NCBI GenBank assembly: GCA_910574715.1 | Contig: CAJTCH010000011.1 | Span: 47,754-111,753 of the forward strand | Source: Lachnospiraceae bacterium | GTDB taxonomy: Bacteria; Bacillota; Clostridia; Lachnospirales; Lachnospiraceae | Reading direction: 5' to 3' | DNA length: 64,000 nt | In this document: positions 8,301 to 17,569 of the stretch, piece after piece | Layout: each line of letters starts with the position of its first letter | How positions within the stretch are numbered: position 1 is the first letter of the stretch | Translations under genes and position numbers: made by a program | The notes under the pieces: model-generated | What the model saw: the letters and a program-made list of their open reading frames with translations, nothing else | Database searches by the model: none | What the model was told of the DNA's origin: nothing

Positions 8301-10043
8301 CTACTCCCCCAGCACCCGCTCCCTGACCACATCAAATGGCGCCGGGCCTACATCCAGCACCGCCTTATGGAACTTCTCTTGGGAGAATCCCTTCCCCCAC
8401 TGCTTAACCGCGTCTCTCTTAAGCTCCAGGAATTCTACATATCCGATATAATACTTCAGATAGTTGGCCGGATCTGCGATGATCAGGTCATAGATATCCT
8501 CGATCGTATCCACATCCGTGATCCCATAGCTCCGGAAGAAGGAGGTCGCCTCGATGAGCGTCCAACCCTCGTAATGAATGCCCATATCGGCGAGGGCATA
8601 GAGCCCAAGGATCACGGATGTATTCTTCTGCATCAGTGTCGCCTGTTCCTTGGTTATGGGGGCATAGTAGTAACTCATCATCTCGCTGTAGGTAGCCCAC
8701 CCTTCCGTATAGCCGCCGTAATTCAGAAGATTGCGGATGGGGTCCGGCTTCCTGCCGGCGTAGTAGGTCGTCTGGTAGAGATGCCCCGGATAGCCTTCAT
8801 GTGCAAGGGTCGTAAATAGCGACAGGTCATCCGGTAAATGTCCCTGATTGATGTAGATGACGTTGTCGGCGGAGTTGTCGATGGCCGGTATCATATAGAA
8901 TGCGGGGCTTAAGTATTCTTCCATGGACTTCTGGACGTATTTGATCTCGGTATTGACCTTCGGGGGCTTGGGGAAATGTTCCTCCAGTTTGTCTTCTAAG
9001 TCGTTGAGGATGGCGGCAGGATCCGAGGTTTCCAGTGAGGCGCCCTGAGTCTTGAACAGATCGGAGGAGACGGAGACGTTCTCATCGACGGGAGTCAGGA
9101 TCTTCTGCATATCGGCAAGATCGGAGATCATCTGCTTCTGGGTCAATTGCTGCAGTTCAGGTATACTCCGGGAGGATCCGGTCTCGGAAGCGACGACCAG
9201 TTCATAATATTCCCGTCCTTCCGGCAGATGGCAGAGCCCGTTGGGGTTCTTCCCGGTGCCGCAAAGGGCGGCAAGACCGTCCTTTAGTTCAGCGTATGCC
9301 GGGTAAATGTAATTCCGGATGTATTCGGAATTGGTCTCTATGTATGCATTTCTCTTGTCGGCGGGCAGTTCCAGGGAGTCTAAGCGGTCTTTGAAGGAGG
9401 AGTGCAGATAGTTATCGTCCCCCATATCGATAAAAGCCTGGCATTCCTTGATGATCCCGTCGGCGGAATAATCTGCCATGAACAGTCCGGCTTCGGATTT
9501 GGCCTGTTCGAATTCCAGGATAGAGTGGAAATACTCCGGCGTCTTGGTCAGCAGTTCCAGATAGGTGCCGACATCGGCCTGTGTGTAGAACTGGTATTCC
9601 GACAGGAGCACCGGAAGCTGGGCCTGTGTGCCGGTCAAGGGCGCCAGGGGTTCTTCGTACAGCGCGTAGGGAGCCATTTCCCGGGCGGAGGTAAGATAAT
9701 CCGTCAGTACGTCATAGGTCAGCCGGTTCTTCCTGGAGAGGCGGCTGCGGTCGAAGGAACTTACGGCGGCCAGCGCGTTCTCGGCGGAAGCGCAGATGGC
9801 GTCGGTGTCGGCGGTACAGCTTCCGAAGGTGACGGGAGTATTCTCGATCCCGTAGGCCGACGGGTCCTTAAGGGTATAATGAAGGGAAATCGTACTTCCG
9901 GCAACTTCCTGGCAGAATAGATTTCTTGTATAATTTTCAAACTGTTGGTTTTCATTTCCGCGGAAATGCCAGTACAGCCCTGTGGATAGGAGGACTGCCG
10001 CAAGAAGCAGAGAGGCGATGGTGATCGAACGTTTTTTTGACAT
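8301..10043 (-). CDS. DUF885 family membrane-anchored peptidase-like protein
   Basis: 580 aa from the ATG at 10043 (MSKKRSITIASLLLAAVLLSTGLYW). The first about 26 residues are a signal anchor or signal peptide, placing the protein outside the membrane. The C-terminal third has the DUF885 signature: TTLAHEGYPGHLYQTTYYAG (an HExxxxH metal-site pattern), NYGGYTEGWATYSE and a long helical tail. Members are thought to be zinc-dependent carboxypeptidase or oligopeptidase-like enzymes, but few have been tested. The frame is open far upstream (to 10472), but that extension is antisense to the gene at 10170 and lacks a ribosome-binding site; AAAGG precedes the start used here. Confidence 0.8.
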   Translation of the reverse strand: MSKKRSITIASLLLAAVLLSTGLYWHFRGNENQQFENYTRNLFCQEVAGSTISLHYTLKDPSAYGIENTPVTFGSCTADTDAICASAENALAAVSSFDRSRLSRKNRLTYDVLTDYLTSAREMAPYALYEEPLAPLTGTQAQLPVLLSEYQFYTQADVGTYLELLTKTPEYFHSILEFEQAKSEAGLFMADYSADGIIKECQAFIDMGDDNYLHSSFKDRLDSLELPADKRNAYIETNSEYIRNYIYPAYAELKDGLAALCGTGKNPNGLCHLPEGREYYELVVASETGSSRSIPELQQLTQKQMISDLADMQKILTPVDENVSVSSDLFKTQGASLETSDPAAILNDLEDKLEEHFPKPPKVNTEIKYVQKSMEEYLSPAFYMIPAIDNSADNVIYINQGHLPDDLSLFTTLAHEGYPGHLYQTTYYAGRKPDPIRNLLNYGGYTEGWATYSEMMSYYYAPITKEQATLMQKNTSVILGLYALADMGIHYEGWTLIEATSFFRSYGITDVDTIEDIYDLIIADPANYLKYYIGYVEFLELKRDAVKQWGKGFSQEKFHKAVLDVGPAPFDVVRERVLGE

Positions 10044-10169
10044 AACAGACCTTTGAAGTTTTTTATATGTATATGCAGAAATAAGGATAGTATGCAGGAA
10101 TGGGAAGGCACATATTTTTAAAACAGACATATGATAGGATAGATACTTATTTCTTAGGAGAGAGCGCAA

Positions 10170-10526
10170 ATGGACAATCGACTTCCTTATTATATGACAT
10201 ATCCAATGCCGTTTCTGTACGAAGAAGACAGGAGCATGAGAAGAGACCTGGATTACATGAAGAGTATTTATCCTATGGCGGCGAAACGCCTGATCCCTTA
10301 TGTGGAGGAGGAATGTGACCGGATGGAGTACAGCGGGAGCATGATGTATGACGAATATCCGGATCAGCTGCAGCTTCGTATGATGTGCAGGCGGATCTAC
10401 GACCAGGTGGCGGAAGAGGAAGAGAACGCGGGAGAGTGGCTGATGGATCTGATACAGGTTATGGCGTACCATGAGCTGTGCCAGAGGAGATGTGAGTACA
10501 GAGAATACCGGAGAAAATATTATTGA
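10170..10526 (+). CDS. Small conserved-looking hypothetical protein
   Basis: 118 aa, rich in Tyr, Met, Arg and Glu (MDNRLPYYMTYPMPFLYEEDRSMRRDLDYMKSIYPMAAKRLIPYVEEECDRMEYSGSMMYDEYPDQ...). No domain recognised. The tyrosine/methionine-rich, acidic-basic composition is reminiscent of small spore-associated proteins of Clostridia, but this is only an impression. TAGGAGAG precedes the ATG. It is divergent from the DUF885 gene, with about 126 bp for promoters between them. Confidence 0.6.
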   Translation: MDNRLPYYMTYPMPFLYEEDRSMRRDLDYMKSIYPMAAKRLIPYVEEECDRMEYSGSMMYDEYPDQLQLRMMCRRIYDQVAEEEENAGEWLMDLIQVMAYHELCQRRCEYREYRRKYY

Positions 10527-10561
10527 TCCGGGTGCGTTACGTTTCGCGGACGGCTGTGTAT

Positions 10562-10600
10562 CTTAGGAACTGTGCAAGAATAACATGTACAGTTCCTAAG
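10562..10600. repeat. Perfect 12-bp inverted repeat
   Basis: CTTAGGAACTGT and ACAGTTCCTAAG separated by 15 bases. There is no T-run after it, so it is not a standard terminator. It lies in the 218-bp gap before the shikimate kinase gene and may be a dispersed palindrome or a regulator site. Confidence 0.6.
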
Positions 10601-10744
10601 GGTGGACGGATAGCCGAAAGTGTGGTAAAATATTCCTCATAAATGCCCTGTTTTATGCCATGGTGCATCGGTACAACAAAAGTAAGGTCTGTGTACCGGT
10701 CGGGCTTTGCATGAGCAGCGGCAGAAGATAAGGGGGGAGAGCTG

Positions 10745-11242
10745 GTGGATAACATCATATTCATTGGCATGCCGGCCGTGGGTAAGAGCACGGTGGGAGT
10801 CATTGTCGCCAAGAGGCTTGGATATCGTTTCGTAGATACGGATATCCTGATACAGGAGGAGGAAGGGAAGCTGCTCAAGGATATCATCAGGGAGAAGGGG
10901 ATCAAAGGCTTTCTCGAGGTGGAGGACCGCGTGAATTCCCGCGTGAACACGAAGAAGACGGTGATATCACCGGGCGGGAGCGTTATATATTGCGAGAATG
11001 CGATGAAGCATTATAAAGAGATCGGTAAGATCGTATATCTGCAGGCATCCTTCGAGACGATCGACAGGAGGCTGAACAATGCGCGGAGCAGAGGGGTCGT
11101 ACTGAGGAAGGATCAGACCTTGAAGGATCTCTATGATGAGAGGGTTGTGCTGTGTGAGAGATATGCCGATCTGACCATATGTGAAGACGGATTGAGGCTT
11201 GAAGATACCATTCAGAAGGTGTTAGAAGCGTTGAAAAAGTAA
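10745..11242 (+). CDS. aroK: Shikimate kinase
   Basis: 165 aa. Phosphorylates shikimate with ATP to shikimate 3-phosphate in chorismate synthesis. The P-loop GMPAVGKST is at residues 8-16, the shikimate-binding acidic motif DTD follows (VDTDILIQ), and PGGSVIY matches the GGG-type substrate loop. The arginine-containing lid region (RSRGVVLR) is present. Length fits the family. The start is a GTG directly behind a GGGGGGAG ribosome-binding site. It stands alone, with murA downstream under its own promoter. Confidence 0.8.
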   Translation: MDNIIFIGMPAVGKSTVGVIVAKRLGYRFVDTDILIQEEEGKLLKDIIREKGIKGFLEVEDRVNSRVNTKKTVISPGGSVIYCENAMKHYKEIGKIVYLQASFETIDRRLNNARSRGVVLRKDQTLKDLYDERVVLCERYADLTICEDGLRLEDTIQKVLEALKK

Positions 11243-11281
11243 TAATTATTACGAACTATTTACATGTTTATTAAAAAATAT

Positions 11282-11309
11282 TTTACAAATACGAAATTTA
11301 TGGTATAAT
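11282..11309 (+). promoter_or_regulatory. Sigma-A promoter for murA
   Basis: TTTACA (11282-11287), 16-bp spacer, TATAAT (11304-11309), about 100 bases before the murA start. Confidence 0.65.
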
Positions 11310-11408
11310 ATGAACGCATTAAAAACCAGAGATTTCCGAGAGTAGATTTTTTAATTATACAGATAATATAAATGAGAGTAATAAAAAAATAGATATTGAG
11401 GTGCAACG

Positions 11409-12701
11409 ATGGAGCAATATATAATTAAAGGCGGCCATCCGCTTGTTGGAGAAGTAGAGATTGGCGGAGCAAAGAATGCGGCTTTGGCGATTCTTGCTGC
11501 GGCGATCATGACAGATGAGACTGTACTGGTTGATAATCTGCCGGACGTGAATGATATCAATGTATTACTGGATGCGGTTTCGGGGATAGGAGCGGCAGTT
11601 CACAGAGTGGACCGCCACACTGTCAGGATCAACGGGAAGAATATCGACAGTATTGACATAGAGTACGATTATATCAAGAAGATCAGAGCGTCTTATTATC
11701 TTCTGGGAGCGCTGCTTGGGAAGTATAAGCATGCGGAGGTTGCGCTTCCGGGCGGATGCAACATAGGGAGCAGGCCCATCGACCAACATCTGAAGGGCTT
11801 CCGTGCCCTTGGCGCGGATGTTGAGATCAGACATGGCAAGATCATCGCTGAGGCGGACCGTCTGGTCGGCAAGCATATTTATTTTGACGTGGTCAGCGTA
11901 GGGGCGACCATCAATGTGATGATGGCTGCGACTATGGCGGAAGGTCTGACCATTATGGAGAATGTGGCGAAGGAGCCGCATGTGGTAGACGTGGCGAACT
12001 TCCTGAACAGTATGGGAGCGAACATCAGAGGCGCGGGTACGGATGTGATCAAGATCCGCGGCGTGCAGCGTCTGCATCGTTCGGAGTATTCTGTTATTCC
12101 TGATCAGATCGAAGCGGGAACATTTATGTTCGCGGCGGCGGCTACAAGAGGCGACGTTACGGTTATGAACGTGATCCCGAAGCATCTTGAGGCCACGATC
12201 GCGAAGCTGATAGAGATAGGCTGCGAGGTGGAAGAGTTCGACGATGCCGTGCGAGTGGTTTCCAAGGGGGATTTGAACAGTACCCATGTCAAGACATTGC
12301 CGTATCCGGGATTCCCGACAGATATGCAGCCGCAGATCGGAGTGACGCTGGCTCTGTGCCGGGGGACAAGTACGATCACGGAGAGTATCTTCGAGAATCG
12401 GTTCAAATATCTGGATGAGCTGGCAAGAATGGGCGCGAATATCAAGGTTGAGGGTAATTCGGCGACGATAGAAGGGATCAAACGTTTCTCGGGAGCGAGG
12501 GTCTGTGCACCAGATCTGCGCGCGGGTGCGGCGCTCTGTATCGCGGGCCTGGCAGCAGACGGGATTACGATCGTCGATGATATTGTATATATCCAGAGAG
12601 GATATGAGAGATTCGAGGAGAAGCTTCGCGGGATCGGGGCGATCATGGAGAGGGTCGGCTCGAATAAGGAGATTCAGAAGTTTCGGTTGAAAGTAGGTTA
12701 A
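11409..12701 (+). CDS. murA: UDP-N-acetylglucosamine 1-carboxyvinyltransferase
   Basis: 430 aa. Catalyses the first committed step of peptidoglycan synthesis, transfer of enolpyruvate from PEP to UDP-GlcNAc, in the cytoplasm. It starts with KGGHPLVGEVEIGGAKNAALAILAA. The catalytic cysteine, which is also the fosfomycin target, is seen in LPGGCNIGSRP at Cys117, and the C-terminal PYPGFPTDMQPQ and ENRFKYLDEL motifs are intact. Full length for the family. Clostridia often have two MurA copies; which one this is cannot be told here. A TATAAT promoter precedes it and a terminator follows at 12720. Confidence 0.93.
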   Translation: MEQYIIKGGHPLVGEVEIGGAKNAALAILAAAIMTDETVLVDNLPDVNDINVLLDAVSGIGAAVHRVDRHTVRINGKNIDSIDIEYDYIKKIRASYYLLGALLGKYKHAEVALPGGCNIGSRPIDQHLKGFRALGADVEIRHGKIIAEADRLVGKHIYFDVVSVGATINVMMAATMAEGLTIMENVAKEPHVVDVANFLNSMGANIRGAGTDVIKIRGVQRLHRSEYSVIPDQIEAGTFMFAAAATRGDVTVMNVIPKHLEATIAKLIEIGCEVEEFDDAVRVVSKGDLNSTHVKTLPYPGFPTDMQPQIGVTLALCRGTSTITESIFENRFKYLDELARMGANIKVEGNSATIEGIKRFSGARVCAPDLRAGAALCIAGLAADGITIVDDIVYIQRGYERFEEKLRGIGAIMERVGSNKEIQKFRLKVG

Positions 12702-12719
12702 GAATAGAACAGGAATAGG

Positions 12720-12755
12720 GGACTGACAGGAGTTGATTCTGCCGGTCCTCGTTTT
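12720..12755 (+). terminator. Rho-independent terminator after murA
   Basis: GGACTGACAG paired with CTGCCGGTCC (one mismatch, one G-U), followed by a short T-run. Confidence 0.65.
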
Positions 12756-12832
12756 TGCATTGTTAAAATGATTGTATCGTGTTAGAATAATTCTAAATGT
12801 TTCATATAACTTTAGTTACAGGAGGAGAATTC

Positions 12833-15394
12833 ATGAAGATCAAGGAACGTAGATTGCCGGGTACAATGTCCGCAGAGATATCCGACAGGGAGATCAGGCA
12901 TCGAAAGCTTGCCAGGCGTGCGGCGGCAGAGGGATTCGTACTGCTTAAGAATAAGGACGGCTTACTGCCCATAGAGAGGGGGAGCAGGCTTGCCCTGTAT
13001 GGCGCAGGAGCCGGGAGGACCGTCAAGGGCGGAACGGGCTCAGGGGATGTGAACGAGCGTGACAGCATTTCCATCTATCAGGGGCTTCGGCAGGCAGGAT
13101 ATGAGATCACCAGTGAGGATTGGATCCTTGCCTATGACCGTCTGTATGAGGAGGAGCGCTTAAGGTGGAGGGACGATATATTATGCAGGATGGACAGGCC
13201 GGGAGCCAAGTTTTTTGATGAATATTCTACGACGCCGTTTCAGGTTCCGTGCGGTCCGGGGATCGACACGGAGGCGGCGAAGCAGGACGGCGCGGATATT
13301 GCGGTGTTCGTCTTAAGCCGTGTCGCGGGAGAGAATGCAGACCGCAGAGATACGCCGGGGGATTATAAGCTTACATCCGAGGAGCGGGCGCTGCTTAACC
13401 AGATATCGGAGTCTTACAGGTCTATCGTGTTGGCGGTCAATATCGGAGGGCTTGTCGATCTTGGATTCACGGAGGAATTACCCAATGTTGACGCGATCCT
13501 GCAGTTCGTACAGGCGGGACAGGAAGGCGGCAGCGCGTTCGCGGACGTCCTGTCAGGGGATGTGACGCCGAGCGGGAAGCTTGCGGATACCTGGGCGGCG
13601 AGCTATGAGGATTATCCGAATGCGCAGACATTCAGCCATAAGAACGGCAATACAGAGACAGAGAAGTATGAGGAAGGCATATTTGTAGGATACCGGTATT
13701 TTGATACGTTTGATGTTCTGGCGCTCTATGGGTTCGGATACGGGCTTTCATACACCAGCTTCGAGACGCAGGTGCGGGCGGTGCGCAAGGTGCGGACGGA
13801 TGCGGACAAACCGGGAATCGAGGTAGATGTCTCCGTTAAGAATACGGGGGATCGCTATGCGGGGAAGGAAGTGGTACAGGTATATGTATCCTGCCCGCAG
13901 AAGAAGCTTGTGAAGGAATTCCGCCGTCTGTCGGCGTTTGCGAAGACCGGGCTGCTTGCACCGGGCGAATCCCAGGAATTGAGTCTGTCTTTTGCTATGG
14001 ATCAGTTGGCTTCTTATCATGAAGAGGGTGCCGTCTGGATGCTGGAGGAGGGTACCTACGGGATCTGGGCAGGGAACTCTCTTGGATCTGCCGTGCTTGC
14101 CGGAGCAATCCATCTGGACGGGGATGCCGTTACGGTGCGGTGCGGACATATCTGCCCGCTTAAGGAAGAGCTTACGGAGATCATGCCTGATTTGGCAAAT
14201 GTATCTAAGAAGGAATCTGAATGGCTTGCGAAGGCGGAAAGCCTTACGATCCCTCCGGCGGAGGTTCATGCCGGGGAGATCGAGGCCGAAGAGATCGTAT
14301 ATACAGAGATGCCGGAGACTTTGCCGGGACCGGCAGGAGAGATCGTTCAGAAGCTGTCGGCGGATCAGTTGATCCAGTTAGCGACTGGGGATCCGGGTAA
14401 AGGACAGGAGAGTGCGCTTGGCTCTGCCGGTATCACGGTTCCGGGTTCGGCGGCGGAGACGTCGTCAGCGGCGGCTGGGGATCCGTGGAATGTTGCGGCT
14501 ATGGTATTGGCGGACGGTCCGGCGGGCCTGCGATTGAACCAGACCTATCAGGTGGCGGACGGAGAGATCGTGAAGGAGAGCTTCATGAAGTCTCTTGAGA
14601 AGGGATTCTTCATGTCTGAGACGGAGAGTGTGGGAACGACCTATTATCAGTATTGTACGGCGATTCCGGTGGGAACGTTACTTGCGCAGACCTGGAATAT
14701 CGAATTGATCGAAGAAGTCGGAGAGATGATCGGCAGTGAGATGGAAGAGTTTGGTGTGACGCTTTGGCTGGCTCCGGGCATGAACATCCACCGAAATCCG
14801 CTGTGCGGACGTAATTTCGAATATTATTCCGAGGATCCGCTGCTCTCTGGGAAGATGGCGGCTGCCATGACCCTGGGAGTGCAGAAGCATCCGGGCGTGG
14901 GAACGACGATCAAGCATTTCGCGTGCAACAATCAGGAGGATAACCGGATGGGGTCGGATTCTGTGGTATCGGAGCGTGCATTGAGAGAGATCTATCTGAA
15001 AGGCTTCGAGATTGCGGTGAAGGAGTCCCAGCCCATGAGTATTATGACGTCCTACAATATGATCAACGGGGTACACGCCGCGAATTCCTTTGATATCTGC
15101 AAGAAGGCGGCGAGAGACGAATGGGGCTTCGCAGGAGCAATCATGACTGACTGGACGACTACGACGGATTCTACGGGCGGGATCTGCACCGCGCCGGGAT
15201 GCATCCGTGCCGGGAATGATATGATCATGCCGGGAACACATCAGGATCACGAGGAGATACGGCGGGCGCTTGAGGACGGAAGCCTGACGCTTCGGGAGCT
15301 TAGATGGTGTGTATACAATACGGTCCGGCTGTGTCTGCAGTCGAACCAGTACGAAGGTGCGGTGAGTTACCGGAAGCAGTTCGATACGATTTAA
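12833..15394 (+). CDS. Beta-glucosidase, GH3 family, permuted domain order
   Basis: 853 aa. The usual C-terminal GH3 domain comes first (ARRAAAEGFVLLKNKDGLLPI..., about residues 20-270), then a fibronectin III-like segment (about 300-420). The TIM-barrel catalytic domain is last, with MNIHRNPLCGRNFEYYSEDP, GVGTTIKHFACNNQE, RALREIYLKGFE and GFAGAIMTDW, where Asp773 is the expected nucleophile. This permuted layout is known from Ruminococcus albus and Butyrivibrio beta-glucosidases. No signal peptide, so it probably acts inside the cell on imported beta-glucosides. The start at 12833 follows AGGAGG; the frame is open a little further upstream. It is followed closely by recQ. Confidence 0.88.
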   Translation: MKIKERRLPGTMSAEISDREIRHRKLARRAAAEGFVLLKNKDGLLPIERGSRLALYGAGAGRTVKGGTGSGDVNERDSISIYQGLRQAGYEITSEDWILAYDRLYEEERLRWRDDILCRMDRPGAKFFDEYSTTPFQVPCGPGIDTEAAKQDGADIAVFVLSRVAGENADRRDTPGDYKLTSEERALLNQISESYRSIVLAVNIGGLVDLGFTEELPNVDAILQFVQAGQEGGSAFADVLSGDVTPSGKLADTWAASYEDYPNAQTFSHKNGNTETEKYEEGIFVGYRYFDTFDVLALYGFGYGLSYTSFETQVRAVRKVRTDADKPGIEVDVSVKNTGDRYAGKEVVQVYVSCPQKKLVKEFRRLSAFAKTGLLAPGESQELSLSFAMDQLASYHEEGAVWMLEEGTYGIWAGNSLGSAVLAGAIHLDGDAVTVRCGHICPLKEELTEIMPDLANVSKKESEWLAKAESLTIPPAEVHAGEIEAEEIVYTEMPETLPGPAGEIVQKLSADQLIQLATGDPGKGQESALGSAGITVPGSAAETSSAAAGDPWNVAAMVLADGPAGLRLNQTYQVADGEIVKESFMKSLEKGFFMSETESVGTTYYQYCTAIPVGTLLAQTWNIELIEEVGEMIGSEMEEFGVTLWLAPGMNIHRNPLCGRNFEYYSEDPLLSGKMAAAMTLGVQKHPGVGTTIKHFACNNQEDNRMGSDSVVSERALREIYLKGFEIAVKESQPMSIMTSYNMINGVHAANSFDICKKAARDEWGFAGAIMTDWTTTTDSTGGICTAPGCIRAGNDMIMPGTHQDHEEIRRALEDGSLTLRELRWCVYNTVRLCLQSNQYEGAVSYRKQFDTI

Positions 15395-15444
15395 GAACGG
15401 CGGAGGTACAGGATATCAGAGTCAGAAGGGGGAAGCGGCAGCGC

Positions 15445-17307
15445 ATGAACGCAGCAGAGATATTAAAGAAATATTTTGGATATGATACATTTCGTCAGGG
15501 GCAGGAGGGCATCATACGCTCCATCCTGTCGGGGAGGGATGTGCTGGCGATCATGCCTACCGGCGCCGGCAAGTCCGTCTGTTATCAGGTACCGGCGCTG
15601 ATGCTCCCCGGTATCACGCTTGTGGTATCGCCTCTGATATCCCTGATGCAAGATCAGGTAAAGTCCTTGAATGAGGCGGGGATCCACGCGGCATTTATCA
15701 ACTCTGCACTGACAGAGGCTCAGATATCCAAGGCTCTTGATTTTGCGGCCAGGGGCATATATAAGATTATCTATGTGGCGCCGGAACGCTTAGAGAGCGG
15801 AAGATTCCTGCAGTTTGCGGCAAATGCCGATATTTCTATGGTGACGGTGGATGAGGCCCATTGTATTTCTCAGTGGGGGCAGGATTTCAGACCGAGTTAT
15901 CTGAAGATCGTTGATTTTATAGACGATCTGCCGAAGCGTCCGATCATCAGCGCATTTACGGCGACGGCAACGGGGGAGGTGAAGACGGATATCGAGTGCA
16001 TTCTTCGCCTGGAGCGCCCCGATGTGACGGTGACGGGATTCGACCGGGAGAATCTGTATTACAGCGTGGAGCATATCGCGGGAAAGAAGAAGGATGATTT
16101 CGTCGTTGACTATATCGAGAAGCATCCGGGAGAGAGCGGGATCATCTACTGTGCAACGCGGAAGAATGTGGACAATCTGTATGAGAAGCTGTTCAAGCGG
16201 GGTGTCCCGGTGACCAGCTATCACGCGGGGATCGACAATCATATCCGTAAGAAGAACCAGGATGATTTCATCTATGACCGGGCGCTTGTGGTGGTGGCCA
16301 CCAATGCGTTTGGGATGGGGATCGACAAGTCCAATGTAAGATATGTGATCCACTACAACATGCCTCAGAGCATGGAGAATTATTATCAGGAGGCGGGGCG
16401 TGCAGGGCGTGACGGGGAGAATTCCCAGTGTATTCTGCTGTTCTCCGCCCAGGATGTGATCATCGCGAGATTCCTTCTGGATCAGAAGGAATTCGAGGAT
16501 ATGGATGAAGAGGATATTGAACTGATCAGGCAGCGGGACACCTACAGGCTTCAGGTCATGGAGGGGTATTGCAAGAGGGCCGCTTGTCTCAGGAATTATA
16601 TACTGGAGTATTTCGGCGAGAAGATAAGCCAGCCCTGCGGTAACTGCGGGAATTGTCACGGTAATTTTACAGAGATGGATATGACGGATGCGGCCAAATG
16701 GGTGGTCAACTGTATCGCGGAGACCAGGGGAAGATTCGGCAAGAATATTGTGTCGGGAACGCTGGTCGGCGCGAACCGCGCAAGGCTTCGGGAGGTAGGA
16801 GCGACCTCGTACAGATCCTACGGGGCTTTGGAGCAGGTAAATGAGAAGGATGTCCAGACGTTGATCGACCAGATGATTATGGACGGTTATATTGTTCAGT
16901 CGGGAGAATACCGCGTCCTCCAGATGGGTGATATCAGCGGGTTGAAGCGCGAAGAAGCCCGTGTGATGATCCGGAAGTCTCAGGAGAAGGAGATCCCGGC
17001 CGCCGCCAGGAAGAAGGCGCGGAGCACGGACGCCCTCACCGGCGCAGGATTCCAGTTGTTCGAGAGGCTTAAGGGGCTTCGGACGGCGATTGCGAAGGAG
17101 GAAGGGATGCCCCCTTATATCGTGTTCAGCGATAAGACGCTGATCGACATGTGCGTTAAGCTCCCGAGAGATAAGCAGGGGATGCTCGCGGTATCTGGCG
17201 TCGGGGAGAATAAGTACAGCAAGTACGGGGAGAGGTTCATGGATGTGATCAGGGTATTCGATGAGGAGCATCCTGGAAATTTGCACCATCGTATTGACAA
17301 CACATAG
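15445..17307 (+). CDS. recQ: ATP-dependent DNA helicase RecQ
   Basis: 620 aa. 3'-to-5' DNA helicase of recombination and repair. The order is N-terminal motif 0 (FGYDTFRQGQ), Walker A (MPTGAGKS), DEAH-type box (VTVDEAHCISQWGQDFRPSY), motif VI (QEAGRAGRDG), zinc-binding cysteines (CKRAACLRNYILEYFGE...PCGNCGNC), winged helix, and a C-terminal HRDC-like domain (FERLKGLRTAIAKEEGMPPYIVFSDKTL...). The start at 15445 (MNAAEILKKYFGY) has an AGAAGGGGGA site; the frame stays open upstream to 15304, overlapping the GH3 gene. Confidence 0.92.
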   Translation: MNAAEILKKYFGYDTFRQGQEGIIRSILSGRDVLAIMPTGAGKSVCYQVPALMLPGITLVVSPLISLMQDQVKSLNEAGIHAAFINSALTEAQISKALDFAARGIYKIIYVAPERLESGRFLQFAANADISMVTVDEAHCISQWGQDFRPSYLKIVDFIDDLPKRPIISAFTATATGEVKTDIECILRLERPDVTVTGFDRENLYYSVEHIAGKKKDDFVVDYIEKHPGESGIIYCATRKNVDNLYEKLFKRGVPVTSYHAGIDNHIRKKNQDDFIYDRALVVVATNAFGMGIDKSNVRYVIHYNMPQSMENYYQEAGRAGRDGENSQCILLFSAQDVIIARFLLDQKEFEDMDEEDIELIRQRDTYRLQVMEGYCKRAACLRNYILEYFGEKISQPCGNCGNCHGNFTEMDMTDAAKWVVNCIAETRGRFGKNIVSGTLVGANRARLREVGATSYRSYGALEQVNEKDVQTLIDQMIMDGYIVQSGEYRVLQMGDISGLKREEARVMIRKSQEKEIPAAARKKARSTDALTGAGFQLFERLKGLRTAIAKEEGMPPYIVFSDKTLIDMCVKLPRDKQGMLAVSGVGENKYSKYGERFMDVIRVFDEEHPGNLHHRIDNT

Positions 17308-17356
17308 AAAAGCGAGTATATTTATATATGGATTACATCTAAATAATGCAGACTTT

Positions 17357-17455
17357 CTCTTATTCAGAGCAGTGGAGATACAAAGGATCTATGAAGCTGC
17401 GGCAACCCCCGGTCTGGGAAGGTGCCAACCTGAGCGAGCAATCGAACAATAAGAG
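17357..17455 (+). ncRNA. SAM-I (S-box) riboswitch aptamer
   Basis: Closing helix P1 is CTCTTATT (17357-17364) with AATAAGAG (17448-17455). The conserved SAM-I core is readable: AGTGGAG, then ATGAAGCTGCGGCAACC, then AAGGTGCCAACCTG and GAGCGA. It lies directly upstream of metK and is followed by a terminator, so high SAM should stop transcription of SAM synthetase. Confidence 0.9.
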
Positions 17456-17475
17456 GATTGGTTTATGAGATATAA

Positions 17476-17504
17476 AACAGTCCGCTTAGTGCGGGCTGTT
17501 TTTT
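17476..17504 (+). terminator. Riboswitch expression-platform terminator
   Basis: AACAGTCCGC-TTAGT-GCGGGCTGTT stem followed by T-run, 20 bases after the SAM-I aptamer and before metK. Confidence 0.88.
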
Positions 17505-17569
17505 CGTCTTAGCATGCTGAACAGCAAAGAGAAAGTATGCGGTCATCAAGAGAAAAGGAGTGGAAGATA

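Noticed and set aside
8301..8819. Plus-strand frames opposite the DUF885 gene
   Set aside because: Shadow frames of a well-supported minus-strand gene.
10044..10472. N-terminal extension of the DUF885 protein
   Set aside because: It would be antisense to the small gene at 10170 and precedes a clear signal anchor and ribosome-binding site at 10043.
15790..17289. 499-codon minus-strand frame opposite recQ
   Set aside because: Long only because of the codon use of recQ; no family signature.
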